This document shows positions 35,769 to 47,459 of a stretch of 64,000 bases of DNA, in pieces. Source of the DNA: Diadophis punctatus similis (lineage: Eukaryota; Chordata; Lepidosauria; Squamata; Dipsadidae); the NCBI GenBank assembly GCA_023053685.1, contig JALIGW010000002.1, forward strand, positions 46,860,778-46,924,777, in the 5' to 3' direction. The translations under genes were made by a program, and so were the position numbers. The stretch's first letter is position 1. Each line of letters begins with the position of its first letter. Below the pieces are notes generated by a model, which saw only the letters and a list, made by a program, of their open reading frames with translations, was not told the origin of the DNA and made no database searches.

Positions 35769-36163
35769 TGTCAGGGTTCCAAGTAACATACCGATAGTAA
35801 ACAAGACTCCGAGGCAGGTAGATTCCTCAAAGAATAAGTTTATTGGATATGTCATATTGGCATATGCTGGTGAAAACCGACTCTGATTTTTCCCATAGTT
35901 TTCACCTAATTAAAAGTAAATGTTTTTCACTTTCTCAAAACAATCAGTCACATGGTCCAATCAGGATACTGTCCAGTTGCTAGTTGACTCCAGTCCCCTC
36001 CTTCCGAGCACCTGCAGGAATGTCCTTGGTTCCCAAGAGAAAGTATGTTGTTTTGACAACAACACCCCAACTATCTCTATTCCCCCCTCCCTATCCCTCC
36101 TCTCCAGTGTGTCAGCACTGAAGTCTCAAAATGGCCTCAGTCAGGCCAGCTTCAGGGTTGACA
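35769..36163 (-). mobile_element. Solo LTR with 5-bp target duplication
   Basis: A 395-bp segment with TG..CA ends (minus strand TGTCAACCCTGAAGC to GGAACCCTGACA) flanked by an exact CTGGC duplication (35764-35768, 36164-36168). On the minus strand AATAAA lies at 35849-35854, about 80 bp before the 3' end, as a polyadenylation signal in an LTR would. No primer-binding site or gag/pol follows on either side, so it is a solo LTR of a Ty3/gypsy-like or retroviral-like element. Family not identified. Confidence 0.82.
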
Positions 36164-36169
36164 CTGGCC

Positions 36170-36670
36170 TCTTATAATTTGACCATTTAGTATCTATGTT
36201 TTGATATATAACTGTTTCCCATGACTTATTTAAATTGGAGATGTAAGATACTAAATCTTGTAACTTCAAAGTATGTGCTAAACTATATAAACCAATGTAT
36301 ATTTGACTCTCTTTTTGGGTGAGATTAAGTTACTCTTTGGAATAGGAACCTACAGCAAATGCATTTTTCAAAAACTCAGTGTCTGGGCCAGATATTTTAG
36401 GAGATATAGTTCTGAAGATACCTAGGAGCCAAACTATCTATTGAAATTAATAGCAAAATCACGGATTGCAGAATTGATGTTACATTTCTGAATCTGCCAT
36501 GCATTTTAGGTCATCTGAAACTGGCAGAACCATGTAGAGTGTACTACAAGAATTTAATTGTGAGATGATGAAGGCATCAGTCACTTTTATCAGGGGTAGT
36601 TTCAAAATAGATCACAACTTTCACAAAAGAACCTCTGAGTCAAGGAAGATCTGTAAATCGTAGATTAGTT
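36170..36670. other. Unassigned stretch
   Basis: No gene or repeat recognised between the solo LTR and the hairpin MITE. Confidence 0.5.
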
Positions 36671-36679
36671 ACTCTAAGT

Positions 36680-36809
36680 TAGGGTGGGCAAACTATGGCT
36701 CTTTGAGGACCTGCGAACTTCAACTCCCATAATTCATGCATGGCTGGCTCAGGAATTCTGGGAGTTGAAGTCCACAGGTCCTCAAAGAACCATAGTTTGC
36801 CCACCCCTG
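36680..36809. mobile_element. 130-bp hairpin MITE
   Basis: Almost the whole element folds on itself: left arm from AGGGTGGGCAAACTATGG through TTTGAGGACCTG to CTTCAACTCCCATAATTC pairs with the right arm, around about 16 nt of loop. Flanks CTCTAAGT (36672-36679) and CTCTAAGA (36810-36817) match 7 of 8, so a hAT origin is likely. Confidence 0.88.
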
Positions 36810-36819
36810 CTCTAAGAGA

Positions 36820-39519
36820 ATGAGGCTCCATCCACAGCTAAAACTAGACCTGGGATCAAGCTAGATTTATCTCCAACAGAATGTCCTTGTAATGGGCTGT
36901 GAAAATTACTTTGGGAACAATAGGAAGAGCTGCAGCTTAGACAACAGTCTGATAAATGAAATATGAATCCAAAGGAGAACAGGGTATCCAGAAATGGTCT
37001 CAAAGGGGTAGCAGAAAGGAGGAAGTGCTTTCAGACTTTCAAGATTTTGTTACTGTAACTTTACAATAAAGGTACTATTAGTGCTCAAAGTTTTCTGGGC
37101 CTGTCTGAACTATCTCAAAGAGATGGTAGTTCAAAAGGATTTTTAGCTGGGCTTATTTTGATATATTCAGTTTACAATCCCAGGTCATGAGTTGTATACT
37201 ATCTCTAGCTCACTTTGGGGCGTAATCTATAACTAAGTGAGATATACTGAAGGAACCTCAGTATACTGAAGGAACCTCAGTCAAACCAATACTTGACCTT
37301 TCTTAGATATTTCATGCAGATGTTCAGCAGCATGGGAAAAAGAACTGAAGCCCCAGTTATACCATAGGAAACCTTCAACTTATTGTCTCTCACTCACATA
37401 CAACTGAAACCCTTAAGAAAAAGAAAGAAAAGGCCACTGTAGAACGGTATTTCCTTATAAATTGCCTAGAAGGATACCATGGTCAATGTTATCAAATGTT
37501 GATTACAGGTCTAGTAGCACTGTACATAGTATATTTCTTTCACCCAGATCCTAACAAAGGTCATATACCTGTGAACCAATGGTATTTTTTATCTCAACTA
37601 AAGGGAATCTAGAAAATCTGTTTCCTTTAAGACCCTTTATAGCTGAAAATCCACTGCTTTCTCCAACAAAAAGCAAAGCAAAATAAAAATATTATAAGCA
37701 GAAAGCATTATACTCTGTACACATTTTCTATATTATCCAAAAATATTACCCAGTGTATGATCAGCACCATCTATTTCTTATAAGGTAAAAGAACATCTAT
37801 GATATATCTACGCATGAAATTTACAAGAAATATAATTCTAAAGCATCTGTTTTTTCTGTTATGTTTTCTTAAGGGATTGAATGTCAAATGCCAATGTTAA
37901 ATGAATATGTGGCAATTATGGAATTTAATGGCAATCTTATGTAAGTATTAGAGAGTGCAGTTTTGCTAATACTACATTTTATTTCCAGCAATTCCTTACT
38001 ATATTCCTAAGAGAGGAAAAATATCCTGGGTAAGCAATGAATAATAAAAACCATTATTTTTAAAGGATTCTCTGCAGTGAACATTTCCAGGGGAGTTATA
38101 AGGTGGGTTCATCATTTAGCAATTTTCCAGGTTTAAGTTTAAAAGCCAAAGAGGTAGGACTTTTAAGGTTTAGATGATATCTGTGACTGGAGGTAGATTC
38201 ACATGACCCCAAAGGGGAGTAATAAAATTTCCAAGAGAAATAACTTTTCAGATTAAATGTGTAAAGATGGGGAATAGAAGATTAAAAAAGTTTAAAAATC
38301 TAGTTTAGAATAAGAATTTATTCTGACCTTGTAGAATTTCTCAAGGTTTGGGACTTTAAATGTCGCTTATGCTTTTAGTTCATTTCTGCTTTCTCACAAT
38401 GTAATGAGAACAGCTGATAATTATGCTCATATCTGTAAATTTCCACCAATGTAGTCTCATAGACGGCACATGAATAACCAGTACATATCTGGATTCATTG
38501 GGATGTCAGTAGTAGAAAATCTATATTGTACAAGAAGCATTGGCCCAACATGGGGGGGGGGGGAGAAATATCAAACAGTTTCATTTAAGTAATCAATGTA
38601 TTTCTATATTTATAAGGTTAATCAAATCACATATGCTTTCATGCTAATGTATAGTTCAATAAAAGAGAAAAATAATCAAAATTATTAATGTTACTACATT
38701 GATTTGTTTGTTCTGCTTGTTACTCAGAGCAGAAAAATATTTTTCCCCTATAGTCTTACACAAAATAATTTAGTTAAAATCACTTCTTAGTTGTCAGGGA
38801 TACAGTGGCTAAAATTGAAAATCCTGCCACTCCACAGATTGGTTATGATGTTTCCTGGGACTTCTTTTTTTTAAAGTGCTTGACATTTTCCCCATTTTCA
38901 CTTTAATGTGTGATTTAAGCAAAGGAGGTATGTAAAGATACCGATTTAAATATATACTGTACTTCCAAATATATTTAACTCAAATTATAAATAATGAAGA
39001 GCTAATTATGAAGTTTTAAAATGTTATAGAATTATGAAATCCAATGATACTAATCACACAGTTTATGTTTAGTACAAGATATGCAAATTAGATCAACTTG
39101 CATGAAGATTTCTATATCTCATATTATCTGATTCTTCCTAAACTCTACTTTTCTTTAATATATTTAAAGAGAATATGTACCTAATACCATTGGATGAATA
39201 TGATAGAAGACATGAGACTCAATTACTCCTTTGCTTTTAATATATTTTCTATGAGTGTGCAAAGCTACAAAAATGTTGATTTAATTCAAAGGGGTAATTG
39301 CTTCCTGATTGAAATCTTTGACTCAAGTCTTCAAACAAATCCAAACTGTCAAATGGAGTTCTAAAACAATTCAAAGATTTGAATGAACTTTCTGGTTTTG
39401 CAGGGCTTTGGCTGTCCTTCTATAAATAGACAAAAGAAGGAAATGCAATTGCATGGGGTGATAGGTTCGTTCATTATACTTTATATATATAAAATCAAAT
39501 ATGTATGTGTGTTATATTA

Positions 39520-39535
<16 letters not shown>
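36820..39535. other. Repeat-poor, AT-rich stretch
   Basis: About 2.7 kb without a recognised transposon or gene. Minor features are a tandem 20-bp duplication (ATACTGAAGGAACCTCAGT twice, about 37246-37285) and a G-run of 12-13 at about 38551. Such calm sequence next to dense repeats may include conserved regulatory DNA, which cannot be judged from one genome. Confidence 0.5.
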
Positions 39536-39656
<121 letters not shown>

Positions 39657-39667
39657 GGTTGAGGTAT

Positions 39668-40500
39668 TGTTTAATTTAATTTAATTTAATAGATTTGTAT
39701 GCAGCCCAACTCCCGAGGGACTCTGGGCGGCTGACAACATATAAAATCATTGTTACATATAAAAAACATATAATTAAAAATTAAAAAAATTAAAAAACAT
39801 CTGACATTCATAACCAAGGGGGGAGACCCAAATATAATCTGATCGGTCCCACTTTCACCCCGCCTGCTGGAAGAGCCAAGTTTTAATTGCTTTACGGAAG
39901 GCCAGCAGGGTGGGGATAGTCCTAATCTCTGGAGGGAGTTGGTTCCAAAGGGAGGGGGCTCCCACAGAGAAGGCTCTCCCCCTCGGCCCCGGCAACCGGC
40001 ATTGCTTGGTCGATGGGACCTGGAGGAGACCAACTCTGTGGGACCTAACCGGTCGTAGGGAGGTATGCGGTCCCGAAGGTAACCTGGCCCTGAGCCATGT
40101 AGGGCTTTAAAGGTCAAAATCAACACCTTAAATTATATCCAGAGACTAATGGGCAGCCAATGCAGCTGGCGGAGAATGGGTGTTACATGGGTGCACACCC
40201 ACCACAGCTCGCGCAGCTGCATTTTGCACCAATTGTAGTCTCCGGATACTCTTCAAGGGTAACCCCATGTAGAGTGCGTTGCAGTAATCCAGCCGGGAGG
40301 TGATAAGGGAGTGAGTGACTGTGAGTAGAGCCTCCCTCTCCAAGTAGGGTCGCAATGGGTGCACCAGGCGAACCTGTGCAAAGGTCCCCCTAGCCACAGT
40401 TGAAAGATGTTGCTCCAATTTTAGCCGTGGGTCTAGGAGGACACCCAAATTGCGAACCCGTTCTGAGGGAGTTAATTTGTCATAGACCGGTCATTTACTT
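39668..40500 (-). mobile_element. L2-type LINE, RT C-terminus to 3' end
   Basis: On the minus strand a 100-codon frame (40146-40448) contains GVLLDPRLKLEQHLSTVARG, LITSRLDYCNALYMGLP and RRLQLVQNAAARAVVG, the conserved L2 region after the RT catalytic core. After a break, 39686-40126 carries TFKALHGSGPGYLRDRIPP and the usual 3' end (CCGCCCAGAGTCCCTCGGGA), with a (TTAAA)n tail. The catalytic RT core is absent, so this is a long 5'-truncated copy with a few frame breaks. Confidence 0.88.
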
Positions 40501-40930
40501 GGGCCCCGGTTCCATATTCATTGTAATAAGATTTTCAAAACTCAGATCTTTAATATTCTGATAGGAAATTTGTTTCAAATATATAGCCTGCTGCCCTTGA
40601 AACATATTGAGCCAGTGCAAGATACCAGTGTATCTGACATGTGACAATTTTTTACTTATTGATTAAACTGCATTTAGTACTCGTAAAATGCACATTTTCC
40701 TCTATAGCCTGACCTGTTCTGAACAGACTGTTACTGTGATTATTTTCATTATTCATTTAGGATTCTGTTATAATATGGGCAAAAAAACCCTTCCTTGGCG
40801 TGTTCTATGCTACATTATCTTCAAAGAATTCACTTTGGCCAGGCTGGATCATTAATCACAACAGTTCCCTACATCCAATAATTGCTTCCCTACATCTATG
40901 TATACGTGGGAATAGTTCTTGAGTGACATA

Positions 40931-41449
40931 CCGTATTTTTCGGAGTATAAGACGCACCTTTTTCCTTCCTAAAAGAGGCTGAAAATTTGGGTGCGTCTTA
41001 TACTCCGAATGTAGCTTTTTCGAAGCTTTTTTTCCCAGCCCTAACAAGATGCTAACAATCTTCCCAGCTTCCTACTCCGTCCGAAGAAGTTTTTTTCCAG
41101 TCCTAAGTCTTTGCAGGCTTGTTTTCATTCCTACTCCCTCTGAAAAAGGTTTGTTCAGCCCTAATGAGGTGCTAACGATCTTACAGGCTTCCAGCATTTT
41201 TTTATTCCTACTCTCTCGAAGTAGTTTTTTTACCAGCCCTAAGTCTTTGCAGGCTTGTTTTCATTCCTACTCCCTTTGAAGAATATTTTTTCAGCCCTAA
41301 CCAGGGGATAAAATAATGTGCTGAACCTGAACAGACTAAGGACTCTAGCCAGATGAATACCTGGTATGTAGATGTTTTTTCCTATTTTCCTCCCCCAAAA
41401 CTAAGGTGCGTCTTATACTCCGGTGCATCTTATACTCCAAAAAATATGG
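40931..41449. mobile_element. TA-flanked MITE with internal tandem array
   Basis: Left end CCGTATTTTTCGGAGTATAA, right end (read inward) CCATATTTTTTGGAGTATAA; both are followed by GA(C/T)GCACC. It is flanked by TA on each side (40929-40930, 41450-41451), as in Tc1/mariner-type insertion. GTGCGTCTTATACTCCG recurs internally near each end. The middle is a degenerate tandem array: CCCTAA..GATGCTAACAATCTT recurs after 121 bp and AAGTCTTTGCAGGCTTG after about 135 bp, so two alternating half-units of about 65 bp. Confidence 0.88.
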
Positions 41450-41459
41450 TAATCCTGTA

Positions 41460-42270
41460 GCTTTTCTATAGGGAATCCCACATGACTTTTACTCACTCGG
41501 TATTTAAGACATAACAGAAATTCAAGAAAAGCCGGCAGAGAGCTTGACTTCTACTTATCACTTCTCCTGATTAATAATCTGACTATTATTTGGATATACT
41601 TCTCCAGATTTCCCAGTGCTGCTCCCCTACATCCATCAACCAACTTTACTTGGATCTGAAAATATGTACTGATATCTTCAGCCTTACATCTTTCCTTCAT
41701 TTTTGTAGCTTGCAGTTTTTAAGATGTGTTTATTGTATACACAATAAATGTTGTCTGTAAATTTGATAATCTTGTTGTGTGAACTTAATAATGGGAGATA
41801 ATGAGTGGCTTTAGGCCACAGTCCCCATGTGACTTTTGAATGAATTAATAAACATAAATGAGATATGCTGCTTTGAAGATAGAAGGAAATTGTAGACAAA
41901 ACTTTTAAATGGATTATTTTAAAACTAATGAAACCTATACTATTCCAACCTTAACAATCTCCCCTTTTATATATCCCCAAGATTACTGGCTGCATTTCAG
42001 TTCCAACCACAATAGGAGGCGATATATCTTCAAATGCTATTTTGGTTAATCTCCTGAGCAGTTGCTGTAGACAGATTTCATTGCATATTTTAGCAGCCAA
42101 ATGTTGAGTTTTTACTGTTTAACTTTCTGTTGTTTAGGCAAAACACTGGGTAGAATGACTGAAACCACATTGGTTTTTCTAGAATGTGAGCCAGCAGGCT
42201 GAAAGGCATTTTGAGAATTGATCATTTGACCCTCTGAGTTTATTTATTTTTATAAATATATAAATTATTT
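41460..42270. other. Unassigned stretch
   Basis: AT-rich, no gene or classifiable repeat seen. Confidence 0.5.
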
Positions 42271-42275
42271 ATATA

Positions 42276-42382
<107 letters not shown>

Positions 42383-42450
42383 TTTTATATAATCATTATA
42401 TTTTACTTCTCTACTGATTGAATTAGGCTGCTTTGAAATACAGTATATAG

Positions 42451-42752
42451 CCATAATGGCGAACCTATGGCACGTGTGCCATAGGTGGCATGCAGCGCCC
42501 TCTCTATGGGCACTCGATCCATTGCCTCAGTTCAGCTCTGACGCGCATGTGCTCGAGCCTCCCGCCAGCCAGCTGGTCATCGGGTCTCTGAAGTGCATGT
42601 GTGGGGCGCATGCGGAGGTTGCATGTGCATGCATGGGGTGGGACGCATGCGTGGGGGTCGCATGTGCATTGCATTTTGGGGGTGTGGGTGCGCGCACGCA
42701 TTTGCATGCGCACGCTTTGGGCACTCCTTTTGAAAAAGGTTAGCCATCACTG
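42451..42752. mobile_element. hAT-like MITE, GATGGCGAACC family, perfect 8-bp target duplication
   Basis: Left end CCATAATGGCGAACCTATGG, right end (inward) CAGTGATGGCTAACC, flanked by GTATATAG at 42443-42450 and 42753-42760. The interior is GC-rich with GCATGTGCATGC-type units. Same family as 29079-29449. Confidence 0.92.
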
Positions 42753-42924
42753 GTATATAGATTTAGAAAATGGGGAGATTGTTCAATTTCAGAAGGTTGT
42801 TTTTTATTTTAAATAACTTTCTAAAATTGATATCAATGTATTTGCTTATTTTTTAAACAGAGGGATATTTCGTAAGTGTTTTACACAGTAAAGAAAATTA
42901 CGTCCATCATATAAATATCATAAG

Positions 42925-43065
42925 AAAATAAGTAGTGTCCTGCTGGATCAGATCCTTGGCCCATTTAGCCAGGAGTCTGTTGTCACAGTGGCCAGCCATA
43001 AGCAAAAGGAACTCCATTGGTCTTCCAGCAGATAGCCTTCAGAGGAAGTCAATTCCCTTACTGCA
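42925..43065. repeat. Old amniote LINE/SINE-like remnant
   Basis: GTCCTGCTGGATCAGATCC, CAGGAGTCTGTTGTCACAG and GTGGCCAGCCATAAGC form the familiar string found in old amniote CR1/L2-related repeats. Only about 130 bp remain. Confidence 0.55.
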
Positions 43066-43464
43066 ATGTTCTTTTAAAACTCTTCACAATAGAATTCTGT
43101 ACATGCCTTATTTCACAGGTAGGCTTATAAAGGATTTACTACTTGAGAAGTCAGGAGGATTTGAAGATTCCCCTTCACCAGTTCTAATTTAATTCATTTT
43201 GTGACAGGACAGGGAGATATTTTTATAAGAGGACAATGTGAATATGAAAATATTCAGCTCTGATGCTTAATAAGTTCTGAAATTCAGTAATTTCTAATGA
43301 AATTCACGTAAGGAAGATTGGCAGGGATGAAATAGTATATCTATCTACTTTAGATTCTCCCTTTGCTGGATTCTGTAAGAGATACTGGAAATGGGTTGTG
43401 CTGAACGTTAGTTTAAATGACAAGAAAAGGCACTATAATTGGAGGTGATTTGTGGTAGATAGAT

Positions 43465-44093
<629 letters not shown>

Positions 44094-44242
44094 AAGGTTG
44101 ACTCAGCCTTCCATCCTTCCGAGGTCGGTAAAATGAGGACCCAGATTGTTGGGGGCAATATGCTGAACTCTGTAAACCGCTTAGAGAGGGCTGTAAAGCA
44201 CTATGAAGCAGTATATAAGTAAAGTGCTATTGCTATTACATA
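44094..44242 (+). mobile_element. SINE 3' half joined to the GATA array
   Basis: Begins within the family body at AAGGTTGACTCAGCCTTCC and continues through GAGGACCCAGATTGTTGGGG and AAACCGCTTAGAGAGGG to a TATAAG tail. The tRNA-like head is missing and the microsatellite abuts the break exactly. Same family as 13942-14198. Confidence 0.85.
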
Positions 44243-44244
44243 CA

Positions 44245-44645
44245 TACAGCATTGAGGTGGATAAAACAATTTTGGGATTACTGCCCAATTAATATGATAC
44301 TAGGTTATTGCCCATGATTTCTTCCTGGTCAAGTTAAAAGCTGCTCATTTCTTCTTTGAAGGAAAGGGGGGAGGGGGAGGCAAAAGAAAAATCTTTGGAA
44401 GCTGAATTCTAAGCAAAATGTAGGGTCCCCTCCTCATTTAGTGTGCATTGCAATTAGGGTTTGTAAAATCTGTTTTAATGTTTAGCCTGATTGAACCTAG
44501 GTACTGTAACTTCTTTAATATACATTATTACATACATAATCATACTTACTGTCATGTGTGAAACTAATCTTTGACTTGGCACATTGTGCTGTACATCAGT
44601 AGCTTCTGGAAGAAGATAATGGCTGCCAGCAGCCAAATACTGAGA
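44245..44645. other. Unassigned stretch
   Basis: No gene or repeat recognised. Confidence 0.5.
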
Positions 44646-44649
44646 GATT

Positions 44650-44770
44650 TTCCTTCCTTCCTTCCTTCCTTCCTTCCTTCCTTCCTTCCTTCCTTCCTTC
44701 CTTCCTTCCTTCCTTCCTTCCTTCCTTCCTCCCTCCCTCCCTCCCTCCCTCCCTCCCTCCCTTCCTTCCT
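44650..44770. repeat. (CCTT)n-(CCCT)n polypyrimidine microsatellite
   Basis: CCTT tetramers followed by CCCT tetramers and two more CCTT. Confidence 0.96.
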
Positions 44771-44774
44771 GTTA

Positions 44775-45690
44775 TGGAATTAGAAAGAAGGTATTTGAAC
44801 ATCCATTTATTCATGCCAGACTAGGGAAGGAAAATGGAGGTGGACTTTTGATTCAGCCCAAGCAAGCAGACATCTTTAAAAAAGATATGACCTCAAGAAG
44901 TTGTAATATCTTCTTTAAACCTATTTATATGTTCTTTGTTATAGACATAAAAAATCTTTTCTGGCAGGCTTATCATCAAATCATATTGCTTTAATATGTT
45001 AGATATATTACCTACCATTTACTTCTGAAACACCTTGTACTTCAGACCCACATCCTCCACCCCTCAAATTCCAGATTCCAGATTATTTCTAGTATTTTCT
45101 GTGACTAACACTTCAATATAAACTACTGGCTACTCTCATTGTAACCTTATAACAGTGGCACTGGTACCAGGCACAAAATAGCAATCAGAGAGGTAGCTCT
45201 GGTAGTCTCAATCAAGGCAGCAGAACTGAGATATGTTTGCTAATATATGATTGCTAATATATATTTTCTCCTAATATATATCCCCTCCTAAGTTCATGTA
45301 TGTTTCCTCCTACCATCTAAATCTTATCTTTAACCAGTCTGAATTGAACATTTTAATTTGAAAAATAGCACACTACCTGACATTTTTTGATATTTGAAAG
45401 ACGTAGTAGAGGGGTGATTTAAGGATTGAAAAGATAAACATATCTGAGACAAATCAATGCACATTAATCCTATTCAATAATGTCTTATTCCCAGCAATTT
45501 TATTTTGATATTAGGAAGTCATTGGGAGCTATTACATCACCATAAGAATGCATAAGGCATCAGCTATTGTCTTCTTGTTGAAGAAAACCAGATATATGAG
45601 TACGTCTTTGGACATCAGTTTTTATATGATTTGGACAACCAACTCGGTTGATCCATTATACTATGAAGCCTATATTGGAGTAGATATTCA
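44775..45690. other. Unassigned stretch
   Basis: No gene or repeat recognised. Confidence 0.5.
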
Positions 45691-45810
45691 GCCTTCCTTC
45701 CTTCCTTCCTTCCTTCCTTCCTTCCTTCCTTCCTTCCTTCCTTCCTTCCTTCCTTCCTTCCTCCCTCCCTCCCTCCCTCCCTCCCCTCCCTCCCTCCCTC
45801 CCTCCCTCCC

Positions 45811-45893
<83 letters not shown>
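45691..45893. repeat. (CCTT)n-(CCCT)n-(CTTT)n polypyrimidine microsatellite
   Basis: Three homopyrimidine tetramer blocks totalling about 200 bp without a purine, capable of intramolecular triplex. Confidence 0.96.
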
Positions 45894-45909
45894 GACAACT
45901 ATCCTAAAC

Positions 45910-46181
45910 TGTCAGGATCAGCAGTATTCTTGACATTAGGGATGCAACCAGAACAGTAGCTTTATTGCTCATTGAAGCTCCTTCTATGCAAGAACATATC
46001 CAGGAAGATTATAAACCCCATCCATAAGGGAAAGGGTGGCATTCTACAATCCAACGCAAAACGAACTACTAAACTATTAGACTTACTCAGGGCAAACTCC
46101 ACCCAAACTTTCCTTTCACTGGGACTCAGGCTGAAATCAGACTGATTTACCCCTATTCAGTGCTGCCAGTGCAGTATAACA
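45910..46181 (-). mobile_element. Possible LTR, unproven ends
   Basis: TGTCAGGATCAGCAGT at the left and GCAGTATAACA at the right give TG..CA ends, and the minus strand has AATAAA near 45960 close to a GATCCTGACA 3' end, as in the LTR at 35769. The adjacent flanks (TAAAC, ATTCT) do not match; a CTAAAC pair exists only if the right end is moved by 3 bp. So the LTR call is tentative. Confidence 0.4.
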
Positions 46182-46406
46182 ATTCTAAACACCTTTAATA
46201 GCATTGATTTATTTCTTGTGTGCTATGAATATAATTTTCCCTCTTACGTTGGCATATGTAACTGGGCTCAAAGCTGGGAAAATAATACTTTTCCAGACAT
46301 TAAATCCACAAGTAGAACCAGCTGCTGGACAACAAAGCAAAATCAAAAGGGATCTGAATCATGCAAAAATAACTGATGGTAGAGTTGACTGTGGAAAGAT
46401 CTACCC

Positions 46407-46411
<5 letters not shown>

Positions 46412-46457
<46 letters not shown>
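46412..46457. repeat. (CA)n microsatellite
   Basis: About 23 CA units. Confidence 0.96.
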
Positions 46458-46459
<2 letters not shown>

Positions 46460-46474
46460 AAAGTTGTCAGTTCT

Positions 46475-46590
46475 ATTTCTGAGATTTATTTATGTTTGTT
46501 TTATTTATTTTTTACCTCACTTTTACTATTTTTAGAAATAACTCAAGGCGACAAGCATACCTCCCAGGAGGAAGAAGACAGGATTTTCCA
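46475..46590 (-). mobile_element. Short LINE 3' tip
   Basis: GTTTTATTTATTTTTTACCT followed by AATAACTCAAGGCGACAAGC resembles the antisense 3' end of an L2-group LINE or LINE-tailed SINE (a TTTATTT run, then the complement of a GCCTTGAGT string). No target duplication was identified. Confidence 0.45.
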
Positions 46591-46594
46591 ACTT

Positions 46595-47085
46595 ACTTTT
46601 CCCATTTTGCTACTTGGATTTTGTTTCTTTTGTATCACAAAAACCCCCCACAAAAGGCTTAATTTATACATTTTATTTCTACAGTGAGAAATTCTGCCAC
46701 TATTTTATGCCAAATGTCCTTATTATAAACTTGGTGGACTCTGGGTGCTGTGGATTGTCTATCCTTGACCCAAAAAGACAAAAAACACTCCTATACCACT
46801 TGTTCAGCAATTTTCTTCATTAATGATTTTATCTCAAGCAAGCAATAGAAGGTAGAGCTGCCTATCATGAACCTGAGCTTTAACTAAGAAGACATTAGAA
46901 AGTCAAGGTCACTTTCCGGTAGGCTAAGGTGATAGCTTCATTATCCAGCTTCTATTTGCTATTTTTCATTGCTGTTTTTCATAAAGATAGATAGTAGGTA
47001 TTTGTATGAACATAACATAAGCAAAGAAGTTCAGATAAATGAGGACAATAGGACAGTAAGACAGGGATGGTAAGCACAGTGGTGC
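46595..47085. other. Unassigned stretch
   Basis: No gene or repeat recognised. Confidence 0.45.
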
Positions 47086-47089
47086 ATTT

Positions 47090-47455
47090 ATGCACTCCCC
47101 TTACAGACCTCTTAGGAATGGGGTGAGGTCGACTGTAGACAGTCTAAAGTTAAAGTTTTTGGGGTTTGGGGAAGAAACCACAGAGTCAGGTAGTGCATTC
47201 CAGGCATTGATCACTCTGTTGCTGAAGTCGTATTTTCTGCAGTCGAGTTTGGAGCGGTTTACATTAAGTTTGTATCTATTGCGTGCTCGGGTATTGTTGC
47301 GGTTGAAGCTGAAGTAATCATTGACAGGAAGGACATTTTGGTATATGATTTTATGAACTATATTTAGATCAGATCGAAGGTGACGTAGTTCTAAATTGTC
47401 TAATCCCAATATTTCAAGTCTGGTGGGATAAGGTATTCTATTCTATTCTATTCTA
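47090..47455 (-). mobile_element. LINE RT C-terminal fragment (CR1/L3 group)
   Basis: A 102-codon minus-strand frame (47101-47409) reads LELRHLRSDLNIVHKIIYQN, RKYDFSNRVINAWNALPDSV and ends FLRGL. The FSNRV-x-N-AWNALP box is typical of the ORF2 end in CR1/L3-group LINEs. A short (ATTCT)n lies at 47434-47455, on the 5' side of this antisense fragment. No RT catalytic core. Confidence 0.8.
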
Positions 47456-47459
47456 TAAA

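Noticed and set aside
45910..46181. Third solo LTR as a firm call
   Set aside because: TG..CA ends and a polyadenylation signal fit, but the flanks do not match as a target duplication. Kept only as a low-confidence feature.
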